From a bacterium (GTDB taxonomy: Bacteria; Ratteibacteria; UBA8468; B48-G9; DTJG01), in the NCBI GenBank assembly GCA_026418655.1, contig JAOAAW010000195.1, positions 1 through 35,743 on the forward strand: a stretch of 35,743 nucleotides of DNA, read 5' to 3'. How positions within the stretch are numbered: the first letter of the stretch is position 1; each line of letters begins with the position of its first letter. The notes beneath the pieces were generated by a model that was not told where the DNA came from, did no database searches, and saw nothing but the letters and a program-made list of their open reading frames with translations. Positions 8,147 to 15,851 of the stretch are shown here, piece after piece. Both the position numbers and the translations under genes were made by a program.

Positions 8147-9946
8147 CTACTTATGATGCTGGTATTCCCACAATCTTGCGTAAAATCCATTTTTTTCTAT
8201 AAGTTGTGCGTGTGAACCTGTCTCTTCTATGGTTCCATTTTTCAAAACAACTATCTTATCCATATTTTTCACAGTTGCCAATCTGTGAGCCACAAAAATA
8301 ACTGTGCGGTTTTGCATGACATTTTCAATTGCCTGATGCAATATCTTTTCTGACTGGCTGTCAAGGGAGGCAGTAATTTCATCAAACAACAGTATCTGTG
8401 GATTTTTCAAAATCGCCCTTGCAAGACATATTAATTGCTTCTGACCTCCAGAAAGGGTATGTCCTCTTTCTCCAACAACAGTGTCATATCCATCCTTAAG
8501 TCTATCAATAAATTCTGAAACTCTCGCTATTTCAACTGCTCTTAAAAAATCCTCTTCTGAAACATTCTCACTGCCAAAAATTATGTTGTTCCTTATTGTA
8601 TCTGAAAAAACAATGGGCTCCTGGGTTACAATACCAATTTTTTTTCTTAAACTGCTCAGTGTGAACTCTTTTATATCTATTCCGTCATAAAGTATTCTTC
8701 CCTCCACTGGTTCGTACAGTCGTATTAAAAGATGTATCAGAGAACTCTTTCCAGCACCAATAGGACCAACAATCCCTATTTTTTCTCCTGCTTTAATTTC
8801 AAGATTAATGTTTTTCAATACAGGCTTTCCCTGATAGGAAAAAGAAACATTTTCAAACAGAATGTTGTTTTTCAGGGGCGGACATTCTTTTTTCCCAGAA
8901 TCAACAACAGTTTGTTTTTCTTCAAGGATGCTGTAAATCCTTGGTAATGCTGCACTTGCCATATACATATAGGTGATACAATTCATGATGGTTTTTGATG
9001 GTTGAATCAGGGATAATAGTCCTGCAATGAACATAAAAAGAAAGCCAGAAGAGAATTCATTATTCAATACCTTGCTTACTCCAATGACTATAACAACAGA
9101 ACCACCGATGGTGGTCAGAAGTTCTGAGAAGGGACTGACAAGAGATGTTCTTTTAATGATGGAAAGGTTTGAACGTAAAATTGCCTCGTTTTCTTCTGAG
9201 AATTTCTCTATCTGTTTTTGTTCCTGATTATATGCCTTTATTATTGATTGACCATAGATACTCTCGTGTATGATATTTCCTAAATTTGCCCAGTTTACCT
9301 GAAGTGTTCTGGAAATTTTTCTCAGTTTCTTGCTGAGATTCAGTATTGGAAGCAGCATAACAGGAAATATTACAAGCGCCATAAGGGTTAATTTCCAATC
9401 TATCAACAGAACAATTGTAAGAAAGATTATGATCTGGCATATACTGAGAACCATAACAGGTATTTCTCTTGAAAGGACATGGTCCAGCATGCTCACATCC
9501 ACGACAATCCTTGAAGTAAGCTCGCCTGTTTTTTTTCTTGAAAAAAATTCCATTGAAAGGTACTGAATTTTTTCATAAATCTTCTGTCTTATGCTGGCAA
9601 GAACTCTTGCTCCGAAACCACGCAAAAAATAATTCTGGAAATAGAATGTAATGCCCTTTCCGATAACCATAAGAATCAGAAAGCAAATTACAATTTTCAA
9701 GAGTGTCATCGGCTCCATTGAGTTCATTTTCATAATAAGATTTTTCAGAGCCGGGATGTCAGGTATTTTTTCGGGTAGTACGATTGGCTTGCGGGCAAAA
9801 ATTCTGTCCATAATGGGTACAACCGTACCCATTGAAGCACCATTGAAAATTGTTGAGATAATACTGACAAAAAAACCCAACCAGAAATTCCTGTACTGGA
9901 TTTCAATAAATCTTGTCAGTTTGAGATATTCCCTGATAACCTTCAT
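8147..9946 (-). CDS. msbA: MsbA-type ABC exporter (lipid A/multidrug), fused membrane and ATPase domains
   Basis: This is an inner-membrane half-transporter that flips lipid A-core or similar lipids as a homodimer. Residues about 20-310 hold the six-helix exporter domain. The ATPase domain begins near residue 350 and shows Walker A GPIGAGKSSL, Q-loop VTQEPIVF, signature LSGGQKQLICLARAIL, Walker B QILLFDEITASLD and H-loop VFVAHRLAT. The length of 599 is typical for MsbA. A ribosome site AGAGGA sits 7 bases before the ATG, inside the end of lpxB. Being directly downstream of lpxB and a TolC-type gene favours the lipid A role. By sequence alone it could be another exporter of the same family. 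Confidence 0.88.
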   Translation of the reverse strand: MKVIREYLKLTRFIEIQYRNFWLGFFVSIISTIFNGASMGTVVPIMDRIFARKPIVLPEKIPDIPALKNLIMKMNSMEPMTLLKIVICFLILMVIGKGITFYFQNYFLRGFGARVLASIRQKIYEKIQYLSMEFFSRKKTGELTSRIVVDVSMLDHVLSREIPVMVLSICQIIIFLTIVLLIDWKLTLMALVIFPVMLLPILNLSKKLRKISRTLQVNWANLGNIIHESIYGQSIIKAYNQEQKQIEKFSEENEAILRSNLSIIKRTSLVSPFSELLTTIGGSVVIVIGVSKVLNNEFSSGFLFMFIAGLLSLIQPSKTIMNCITYMYMASAALPRIYSILEEKQTVVDSGKKECPPLKNNILFENVSFSYQGKPVLKNINLEIKAGEKIGIVGPIGAGKSSLIHLLIRLYEPVEGRILYDGIDIKEFTLSSLRKKIGIVTQEPIVFSDTIRNNIIFGSENVSEEDFLRAVEIARVSEFIDRLKDGYDTVVGERGHTLSGGQKQLICLARAILKNPQILLFDEITASLDSQSEKILHQAIENVMQNRTVIFVAHRLATVKNMDKIVVLKNGTIEETGSHAQLIEKNGFYARLWEYQHHK

Positions 9947-11074
9947 TCATATCCTCTGTGCAACAAATTGCGCAATTTTTTCACTGACCTTTTGGTTGCC
10001 CAGGTGTTCCTTTAATTTTTCAAAGTGCTCTAACTGAATTTTTCTTTTTTCGCCTTCATTGTCAAAATTTTGCGAGAAAACCCTTTGAAATTTTAACCAG
10101 TTTACATTCTGAATAAATTCTTCAACAACTTTTCTTCCGCAGATGATATTTACTGGACTGACATAGTTCAATTGTACTATAATTCTCGCAATAATGTAAT
10201 TCAATCTGCTCATTCTGTAAAAAACAATCATCGGTGTTTTAAGCAGTGCAAGTTCAAGATTCATTGTGCCACTTGCTGCAAGTGCAATATGTGTGTGTCG
10301 GGCAATCTGATGGCAATAACCAGTCCAGACAGGACATTCAAAATTTTCTTTTTCCATAATCTGCTTTATCTGAGGAAAAAGTTTTTCTTCAGCGCAGGAT
10401 ATTACAAAAGAAACATTGTGATTTTTCTGTATCATTTTTGCCGCTTTTATCAAAAGGGGTAAAATGTGTTCTATTTCCTCTTTTCTGCTGCCAGGGAAAA
10501 GTCCAACAATGGTGTCCTTTTCACTTAATTTTGTTTTTTCAAAAAAGCTTTTATCAAATTTTGCTTCCTCAAACAAATCCAGCACAGGATGACCAAAATA
10601 AAAGGCTGGCACACCCTCTTTTTCAAAAAGTTTCTTTTCAAAAGGGAAAATTACAATAACCGCCTCAAAAAGATGTCTTATTAAAAAAACCCTCTGATAA
10701 CCATGTGCCCATATTTTGGGCGGAATATAGTAAATTTTTCTGAAACCCTGAATTTTTTTTGCCAGATTGAGATTAAATCCCGGGTTATCTATGAAAATAA
10801 TCAGGTCAGGATTTTCTTTTTTAATGGCAACTGCGCACTGATTTAAGAATTTTATGTGTTGTCTGATATTTTTAATAACTGAACTTATACCGAATGAACC
10901 CGGAAACGGATTTTCTGCAATGATTTTTATCCCGGAGTGTTTTAATTTTATTCCACCAGTACCCACTATCTCAACATCTGGTACCACTTTTTTCAGATGC
11001 AGGGCAAGCAGGGATGCATACTGGTCACCTGATATCTCTCCAGAGACAATGGCAATTTTAGGATGGTCTTTCAT
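9947..11074 (-). CDS. lpxB: Lipid-A-disaccharide synthase (LpxB)
   Basis: LpxB joins UDP-diacylglucosamine to lipid X at the inner face of the cytoplasmic membrane, forming the lipid A disaccharide. The N-terminus IAIVSGEISGDQYASLL, VEIVGTGGIKLKHSGIK, the glycosyltransferase-B motif GLFPGSRKEEIEHILP near residue 195 and HIALAASGTMNLELALL near 270 are diagnostic. The length of 375 is normal. There is no Shine-Dalgarno sequence before the ATG, which lies 11 bases after the TolC-type stop. The msbA ATG follows the lpxB stop directly. The grouping suggests coordinated lipid A synthesis and export. Confidence 0.95.
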   Translation of the reverse strand: MKDHPKIAIVSGEISGDQYASLLALHLKKVVPDVEIVGTGGIKLKHSGIKIIAENPFPGSFGISSVIKNIRQHIKFLNQCAVAIKKENPDLIIFIDNPGFNLNLAKKIQGFRKIYYIPPKIWAHGYQRVFLIRHLFEAVIVIFPFEKKLFEKEGVPAFYFGHPVLDLFEEAKFDKSFFEKTKLSEKDTIVGLFPGSRKEEIEHILPLLIKAAKMIQKNHNVSFVISCAEEKLFPQIKQIMEKENFECPVWTGYCHQIARHTHIALAASGTMNLELALLKTPMIVFYRMSRLNYIIARIIVQLNYVSPVNIICGRKVVEEFIQNVNWLKFQRVFSQNFDNEGEKRKIQLEHFEKLKEHLGNQKVSEKIAQFVAQRI

Positions 11075-11085
11075 ACAGAGATATT

Positions 11086-12411
11086 TTATTTTTCTGCCAG
11101 AAATTCATCAAGCAGCTGTCCTGATGCCTTTACCAGCTGGTAATGAGCGATCTGATAATCGTAAAGCGCCTGATAGTAAGATGCCTTTGTCTGAAAAAGA
11201 TAGGTCTGAGCATCAAGTACATCTGTTGTTGTTGCAAGGCCTTCCTTTCTCAATAAATCAGTGACTCTTACATTTTCCTGTGCATCTTCTACGGCTTTTT
11301 CCATCACCCTGATTTTTTCCTGTGCTGAGATGAGATTTAAATAGGACGAGGTTATATCAAGTGAAATCAAGTTTATAATTTTTTGTTTCTGCGTTTCAAT
11401 CTGAGATATCTGTGCATCCATTGCTTTAATTTTTTTCTTTGTACTCTGCCAGTTCCAGATGTCAAAATTGGCCACCAGCACAGCAGTTATATTCTGATAC
11501 CAGCTATTCAAACCTGAAGATGTTCCTTTTTCACCCCTTAAAGAAAGAGCAAAGGCAATCTCTGGATAATAATCTGCTTTTATGATTTTTCTGGCGAGTT
11601 CAAGCGTGGCTTTGTTCCTTTCTATCTGTTTTATTTCTTCCCTTTTTTTTATTGCAATATTCTTCCATGTTTCAATGTCCTTTTCTTCCCATACTTTGGT
11701 CAGTGTATCCTGAAGGTTTATTTCACAGCTATAGGGGAAATTCAAAATTGTCTTGAAGTTTTCCTTGGCAAGGTTTATCATATTTTCTGTTTCAACGAGC
11801 TTTTGCTTTGCATCAGCAAGTGCCACTTCAGTTTTCAGTATATCTGCCTTTGTCGCAAGACCTGCTTCAAAAAGTTTTTTGACATTTGATAGATGTGCCT
11901 GTCTTTGATTCACAAGAGCCAAAGCTGCCTGACGAAAATTTGACGCCTTCAATATTGAAAAGTATGCCTGTATTACCTGAAAGATGATATTCTGCTGGGT
12001 AATAAGTTTCTCACCATTGGCGATTTCAATTTCCTGTTTTTTTATTTCATATTGCGAAGTCAAGGCGCCTCCGGTAAAAACAGGTTGTGTCAGGGTTAAG
12101 CCCGCATTATAGATATCGTTCTTGCTCATTTCTATTTTTATAGGCATGCCTGGAACTGAAATTGAAGGTACTTTATCAAGTCTTGTGTATGAAAAATTAC
12201 CAGAAATTTGCGGAAAAAACTTTGTTTTTGAATCCTCTTTTTCCCACTGTTTCTGAATGATTTTTTGTTCAGATGTCCTGATATCAAGATTGTTCTCAAG
12301 CGCTATTTTCACACTATCCTGAAGTGTAAAAATCCTTTCCTGCCTTTCCTGACAATGGATACAGGCAACAAAAAATAATAAAACCAGCACAGTCGGAATA
12401 AACTTTTTCAT
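11086..12411 (-). CDS. TolC-family outer-membrane efflux protein
   Basis: This is an outer-membrane channel of the TolC/OprM superfamily that works with inner-membrane exporters. The signal sequence MKKFIPTVLVLLFFVAC is followed by two imperfectly repeated halves rich in long alpha-helices, each with TolC-like LFEAGLATKADILKTEVALA and LLRKEGLATTTDVLDAQTYL repeats, near residues 185 and 385. At 441 residues it is within family range. Cys17 follows F-V-A, so lipid modification as in OprM-type proteins is possible, but the lipobox is imperfect. It has AAGGAT 8 bases before the ATG and a strong promoter upstream, so it heads the tolC-like/lpxB/msbA operon. No membrane-fusion protein is present locally. 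Confidence 0.9.
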   Translation of the reverse strand: MKKFIPTVLVLLFFVACIHCQERQERIFTLQDSVKIALENNLDIRTSEQKIIQKQWEKEDSKTKFFPQISGNFSYTRLDKVPSISVPGMPIKIEMSKNDIYNAGLTLTQPVFTGGALTSQYEIKKQEIEIANGEKLITQQNIIFQVIQAYFSILKASNFRQAALALVNQRQAHLSNVKKLFEAGLATKADILKTEVALADAKQKLVETENMINLAKENFKTILNFPYSCEINLQDTLTKVWEEKDIETWKNIAIKKREEIKQIERNKATLELARKIIKADYYPEIAFALSLRGEKGTSSGLNSWYQNITAVLVANFDIWNWQSTKKKIKAMDAQISQIETQKQKIINLISLDITSSYLNLISAQEKIRVMEKAVEDAQENVRVTDLLRKEGLATTTDVLDAQTYLFQTKASYYQALYDYQIAHYQLVKASGQLLDEFLAEK

Positions 12412-12591
12412 TCAGTTATCCTTGTATTGAAACACGATACAAACAGAAAAATTCTGTTGTTTATTCTATCCCATGCAGGATTTTTGTCAATTGTGTGGAT
12501 ATTTTCTCAGCGTACCTGAAGAAAGAAAAAATCATAACTGCATGGCAACTGTGCCCTTATAAACAATCAGTTCTGTATCCTGCCTCAGAAG
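12412..12591. other. Intergenic part between the TolC-type gene and the CFI-box remnant
   Basis: Apart from the promoter for the TolC-type gene I see no gene, RNA or clear terminator here. Together with the remnant it forms the longest stretch in the window without an intact gene (12412-12845). A small GGCA/TGCC stem followed 11 bases later by a T-run on the reverse strand is too short and too distant to call a terminator. Confidence 0.5.
12463..12490 (-). promoter_or_regulatory. Sigma-70 promoter for the TolC/lpxB/msbA operon
   Basis: A TTGACA box (12485-12490 on the reverse strand), a 16-base spacer and TAGAAT (12463-12468) precede the TolC-type gene. Predicted transcription starts near 12456, leaving a leader of about 45 bases with AAGGAT ahead of the ATG. 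The match to consensus is strong. Confidence 0.85.
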
Positions 12592-12867
12592 TTACTTTCT
12601 GATAGAATTAGAAATTTTTCTTCTTATACCCGGAAAAACTACCAGAACAGGTATCGCAAATATCATTCCTGCCAGCAAAATGCCTGTTGCGATGGAAAGA
12701 TGTGCAAAAACATATGCTGGCATAAGAATGATTCTTGTTAAACTCTGCAAAATCCCATTTTCTGCAATAAATTGTGCTATTACCGGAGAATGTTTATAGT
12801 AAAATCTAACAAATGCCTTTCCCGGTTTTGGCTGTATATCCTTGATTATTTTTCGTATGCCTGTATC
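12592..12867 (-). pseudogene. Remnant of a CFI-box C-terminal domain protein (3' half only)
   Basis: An open frame of 91 codons ending in TAA at 12592 encodes KPGKAFVRFYYKHSPVIAQF, then a hydrophobic stretch and a basic tail GIRRKISNSIRK. This matches what I know of the second half of CFI-box C-terminal domains (GRAFVxxYYxxSPPxAxxI plus a membrane segment). The first half (CFIATAAYG and LRxFRDxYLL) is absent, and no start codon precedes it in frame. It begins inside the last codons of the 997-residue gene, in the -1 frame relative to that gene. It therefore looks like a leftover from a lost gene. A frameshifted extension of the upstream protein is less likely. Confidence 0.55.
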
Positions 12868-15839
12868 TCAGCCACATAAAGGCCCTTTGTTACAATTAGG
12901 CGAATACTTGATGTTTTAATCTGTGGAAAGGTGTGAACTACTTTTTCTTTTTTATTGCCGGTGTTTTTAAGAAGGGTGGTCCAATTCTTCCCCTGCTGAT
13001 ACTGGATTTCATAGTCAGAAAGGACATTGACAGGGTCAGGATAGTACCTTGGAAGCCAGGATATCATTTCTATCCTTCCTATGGTCACTTCTTCCGGGAA
13101 ATCTATCTGTAACCAGTCATTTTTCCAGGTTTCCTTCAATCTTTTTATCCAGATTTCATCATCTTCTCTCACTGGTCCAGCATTTGGTCCCCATCTTCTT
13201 GTAAACCAGCAGGTTCTTATATCACCATCAATCGCAAAGACAGGAGAATCCTTAAAACTGTGGTATGTCCAGCTGGATGAAATCTTTGCACCATTTCCTT
13301 CCCAGCAGAGATTCTTCGGGTTTTTATCTTTTTTGGGCTCACTGGCAAAAAGTGGGTCTTTCAACATTTTTTCCATTATCAGGGTGCCTTTTGAAATATC
13401 TCTATCAGTGTAAATATGGACACCAAAAGGTTCAAAAGTATCAGTAAAACAATTTTTTTGCAAGGTCAATGAACGGTTTTCTGAAACAACATTCAGGATT
13501 TTTATGTTTTTGCCTTTCAGAGAAAAACGCGCTGTTGATTTTTGTGGAGAATCATTTGCAGCAATAATAAAAACATTGTTCAGATGTTTCAGAATTTTTG
13601 TTGAGATTTTTTCATTATTAACAGAAACAACCGTATCTGGTTTTTCTTCTGAAACAAGTATATCATGAAGATAGTTCATTTCGCCTGCCAGTGCCCGCAA
13701 CATCTCCCATGCAGCAGGATTAAGATTGGGATTGGCATAATCATGAAACCATGACCAGAACAGAAATCCTTTAGCGCCTTCTATAATTGAACGATAGACA
13801 GTATACCGTTGCTCTTTTAGATAGGGCATCCTTCCAGGGAATATCTCACCGGGGTGAAACCTTTGTTCCCATGCTCTCATATCAAATATTTGAGGATCAA
13901 CCCAGACAGGCTGTTTAGTCCCGCCTATCTCAACTGCTGCCTTCACCTTTTCTATAACTCCCATAAGACGTCTTGAGTTCAAATCCGGGTTATCATAATT
14001 TGGATAGAGATAAGGATTTATTCCAAGGATGTCATTAAAAGAACGGAATATCTCCTGATAATATGCACCGGGACTTGTAACTACTGGTGTTACAGGATGA
14101 TACGGGTCTATTTTCTTCATTTTCTGGTATCCTTTTATAAGCCCTTCCAATGACCAGTTTGGATGTATCTCAGGTTCATCTCCAAAGAAGTAAGCCAGAA
14201 GAACAGGGCTGTTTTTCAATCTTTCAACTGTTTTCAATCCATCTTCAAGATATTTTTCCTTTTCCTTGATACACCATGGTTCCCAGACATTGAAATCATA
14301 ACAAAATAGTTTCAGGTTCCTTTTTGATAGCTCTTTCAGCCATGTTTCATCGGATGAAGTATCAGAAATAGTGTTAAATCCAGCAGAAGCAATGGCATCA
14401 AGGTCTCCTGTTTTGGCTGTCCAGGGATTTACTCCATGAAGACCGATAGGGAAAAATCTCTTTCCGTTTACAACAAGGACTCCATCTTCAGCAATTCTTA
14501 CTTCACTGGGTGAAGCCGGGTATCGGAAAAAGCTTATATGGTTTTCATCAATCTTTTTGCCTTCAAGAAAAAGAGACACATTTAGGGTGTATTGTCCGTA
14601 TGGGAAATTTTTTGTGTCAAAGGCAATGGAATTACCTGATGTTCTCATTGGAGATAATTTTTCTTTTTCCAACAATTTTTTCTCATCTTTGTCAATGACA
14701 GCATAACTATACTTCAATTTCTTCAACAGCGATTCGTCGCAGTTGATATTAAGGATGGCTCGCAAAACTTTGTCTTTCATTGTAGCGTAGAATGCATTCC
14801 TGTATGATGGATATTTTAATATAAGATTTGAGACAGTGCTCTGTGAGGAAATAGTTTTCCAGAATATTTTTAATGGCTCATCCGTCTGGTTTTTTATCTG
14901 AACGCAAACCTGATATCTATCTGGAGCAGCACCTGTAAACGGGATTGAAAAATACATTGCTTTTCCTGGTTCCATAAATATCTTTTTCTTTTCCTGGTAG
15001 GTTTTTCCTGTGGTCGTGGAAAAGATGTTTATTGTAAGATTGTTTTCCTGTTTCTTTCCGCTCATGTTGTGTATTTTCCCCTTCACCTGCACAACCTGCT
15101 GTCCATCTGCTGTAAGGAATCCTTCTGCCTTGAGATCTTCCACAGTATAGCAATACTTTGAAAAATCCACATTAAGCCCGAGAATCACACCAAATTTCTC
15201 TGGAATATGAAATCCATCTATTGTCGGAAACGCCTGACTTAAAGAATCCGCAAAACCAGGCATATTTCTACAAAAGTTAATGCCCCATATCGAACCTGTT
15301 TCTGGCGTGATATCAAAAATTGCATAGGGAAGAGCCATTTCAAGATACCAGGCATTCTTATCAATCTTTGTTTTCAATGGAAATTCAGCATTCCATTCCG
15401 CATTATATACACTGCCTGCCCTGTAGCCAAATGCATCGTAGTATACACCATTGCTATTAATCATAAAATGATAATAGTCAGATTTGGTTCTTCCGGGGTC
15501 AATAAAAATTTCAACACTATCATCCAAGCAAATTTCCTGGTCTCTTTTTGTACAGGTCGTTTTCATCTTTGAGATGTCTGGATGCCTGCATTCAAAAGCA
15601 ATATACAGAGCATTATCATCATAAAGTAGATACACAGTAGTCCATTGTTTTGAAATTGGTTTACCCTTTAATGTAACAAATGTGTCAATTTTTGCAGCAT
15701 TTTTCCATAGTTCTTCAAGATCGCCATCAATAACAGGTGGTTTATGTGTTTTTATTGCCCTGACAATATTTTCTTCTGTCGCAGCAAATATTCTAAAGGT
15801 AGATAAAAGAAACAACACAGCCACAATTATCCTGAACAT
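12846..15839 (-). CDS. Secreted CBM9-like / TIM-barrel hydrolase-like / discoidin multidomain protein
   Basis: Signal peptide at about residues 1-20. A family 9-type carbohydrate-binding domain spans about 30-225 (PVIDGDLEELWKNAAKID, then EICLDDSVEIFIDP and WYLEMALPYAIF). Beta-sandwich segments occupy about 235-455. A TIM-barrel glycoside-hydrolase-like domain begins FFPIGLHGVNPW near 467 and carries YFFGDEPE near 550-557, a typical acid/base Glu context, and KGFLFWSWFHDYANPNLNP. A discoidin (F5/8 type C) domain fills about 870-997 (AIDGDIRTCWF, LQIDFPEEVTIGRIEM). It likely binds and cleaves an extracellular or periplasmic polysaccharide. The TIM barrel and discoidin parts are paralogous to the 1198-residue protein upstream. 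A GGGGGA site precedes the ATG, 12 bases after the GH9-like stop. The exact GH family is unknown. Confidence 0.8.
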   Translation of the reverse strand: MFRIIVAVLFLLSTFRIFAATEENIVRAIKTHKPPVIDGDLEELWKNAAKIDTFVTLKGKPISKQWTTVYLLYDDNALYIAFECRHPDISKMKTTCTKRDQEICLDDSVEIFIDPGRTKSDYYHFMINSNGVYYDAFGYRAGSVYNAEWNAEFPLKTKIDKNAWYLEMALPYAIFDITPETGSIWGINFCRNMPGFADSLSQAFPTIDGFHIPEKFGVILGLNVDFSKYCYTVEDLKAEGFLTADGQQVVQVKGKIHNMSGKKQENNLTINIFSTTTGKTYQEKKKIFMEPGKAMYFSIPFTGAAPDRYQVCVQIKNQTDEPLKIFWKTISSQSTVSNLILKYPSYRNAFYATMKDKVLRAILNINCDESLLKKLKYSYAVIDKDEKKLLEKEKLSPMRTSGNSIAFDTKNFPYGQYTLNVSLFLEGKKIDENHISFFRYPASPSEVRIAEDGVLVVNGKRFFPIGLHGVNPWTAKTGDLDAIASAGFNTISDTSSDETWLKELSKRNLKLFCYDFNVWEPWCIKEKEKYLEDGLKTVERLKNSPVLLAYFFGDEPEIHPNWSLEGLIKGYQKMKKIDPYHPVTPVVTSPGAYYQEIFRSFNDILGINPYLYPNYDNPDLNSRRLMGVIEKVKAAVEIGGTKQPVWVDPQIFDMRAWEQRFHPGEIFPGRMPYLKEQRYTVYRSIIEGAKGFLFWSWFHDYANPNLNPAAWEMLRALAGEMNYLHDILVSEEKPDTVVSVNNEKISTKILKHLNNVFIIAANDSPQKSTARFSLKGKNIKILNVVSENRSLTLQKNCFTDTFEPFGVHIYTDRDISKGTLIMEKMLKDPLFASEPKKDKNPKNLCWEGNGAKISSSWTYHSFKDSPVFAIDGDIRTCWFTRRWGPNAGPVREDDEIWIKRLKETWKNDWLQIDFPEEVTIGRIEMISWLPRYYPDPVNVLSDYEIQYQQGKNWTTLLKNTGNKKEKVVHTFPQIKTSSIRLIVTKGLYVAEIQAYEK

Positions 15840-15851
15840 CTCGTCCCCCGG

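Noticed and set aside
12540..12590. Terminator after the CFI-box remnant
   Set aside because: The GGCA/TGCC stem is only four bases and the T-run is 11 bases further, so it does not form a credible intrinsic terminator.
12840..12870. Programmed -1 frameshift joining the 997-residue protein to the CFI-box frame
   Set aside because: The site does not form a classical slippery heptamer, the discoidin domain ends naturally at the stop, and the first half of the CFI-box domain is absent.
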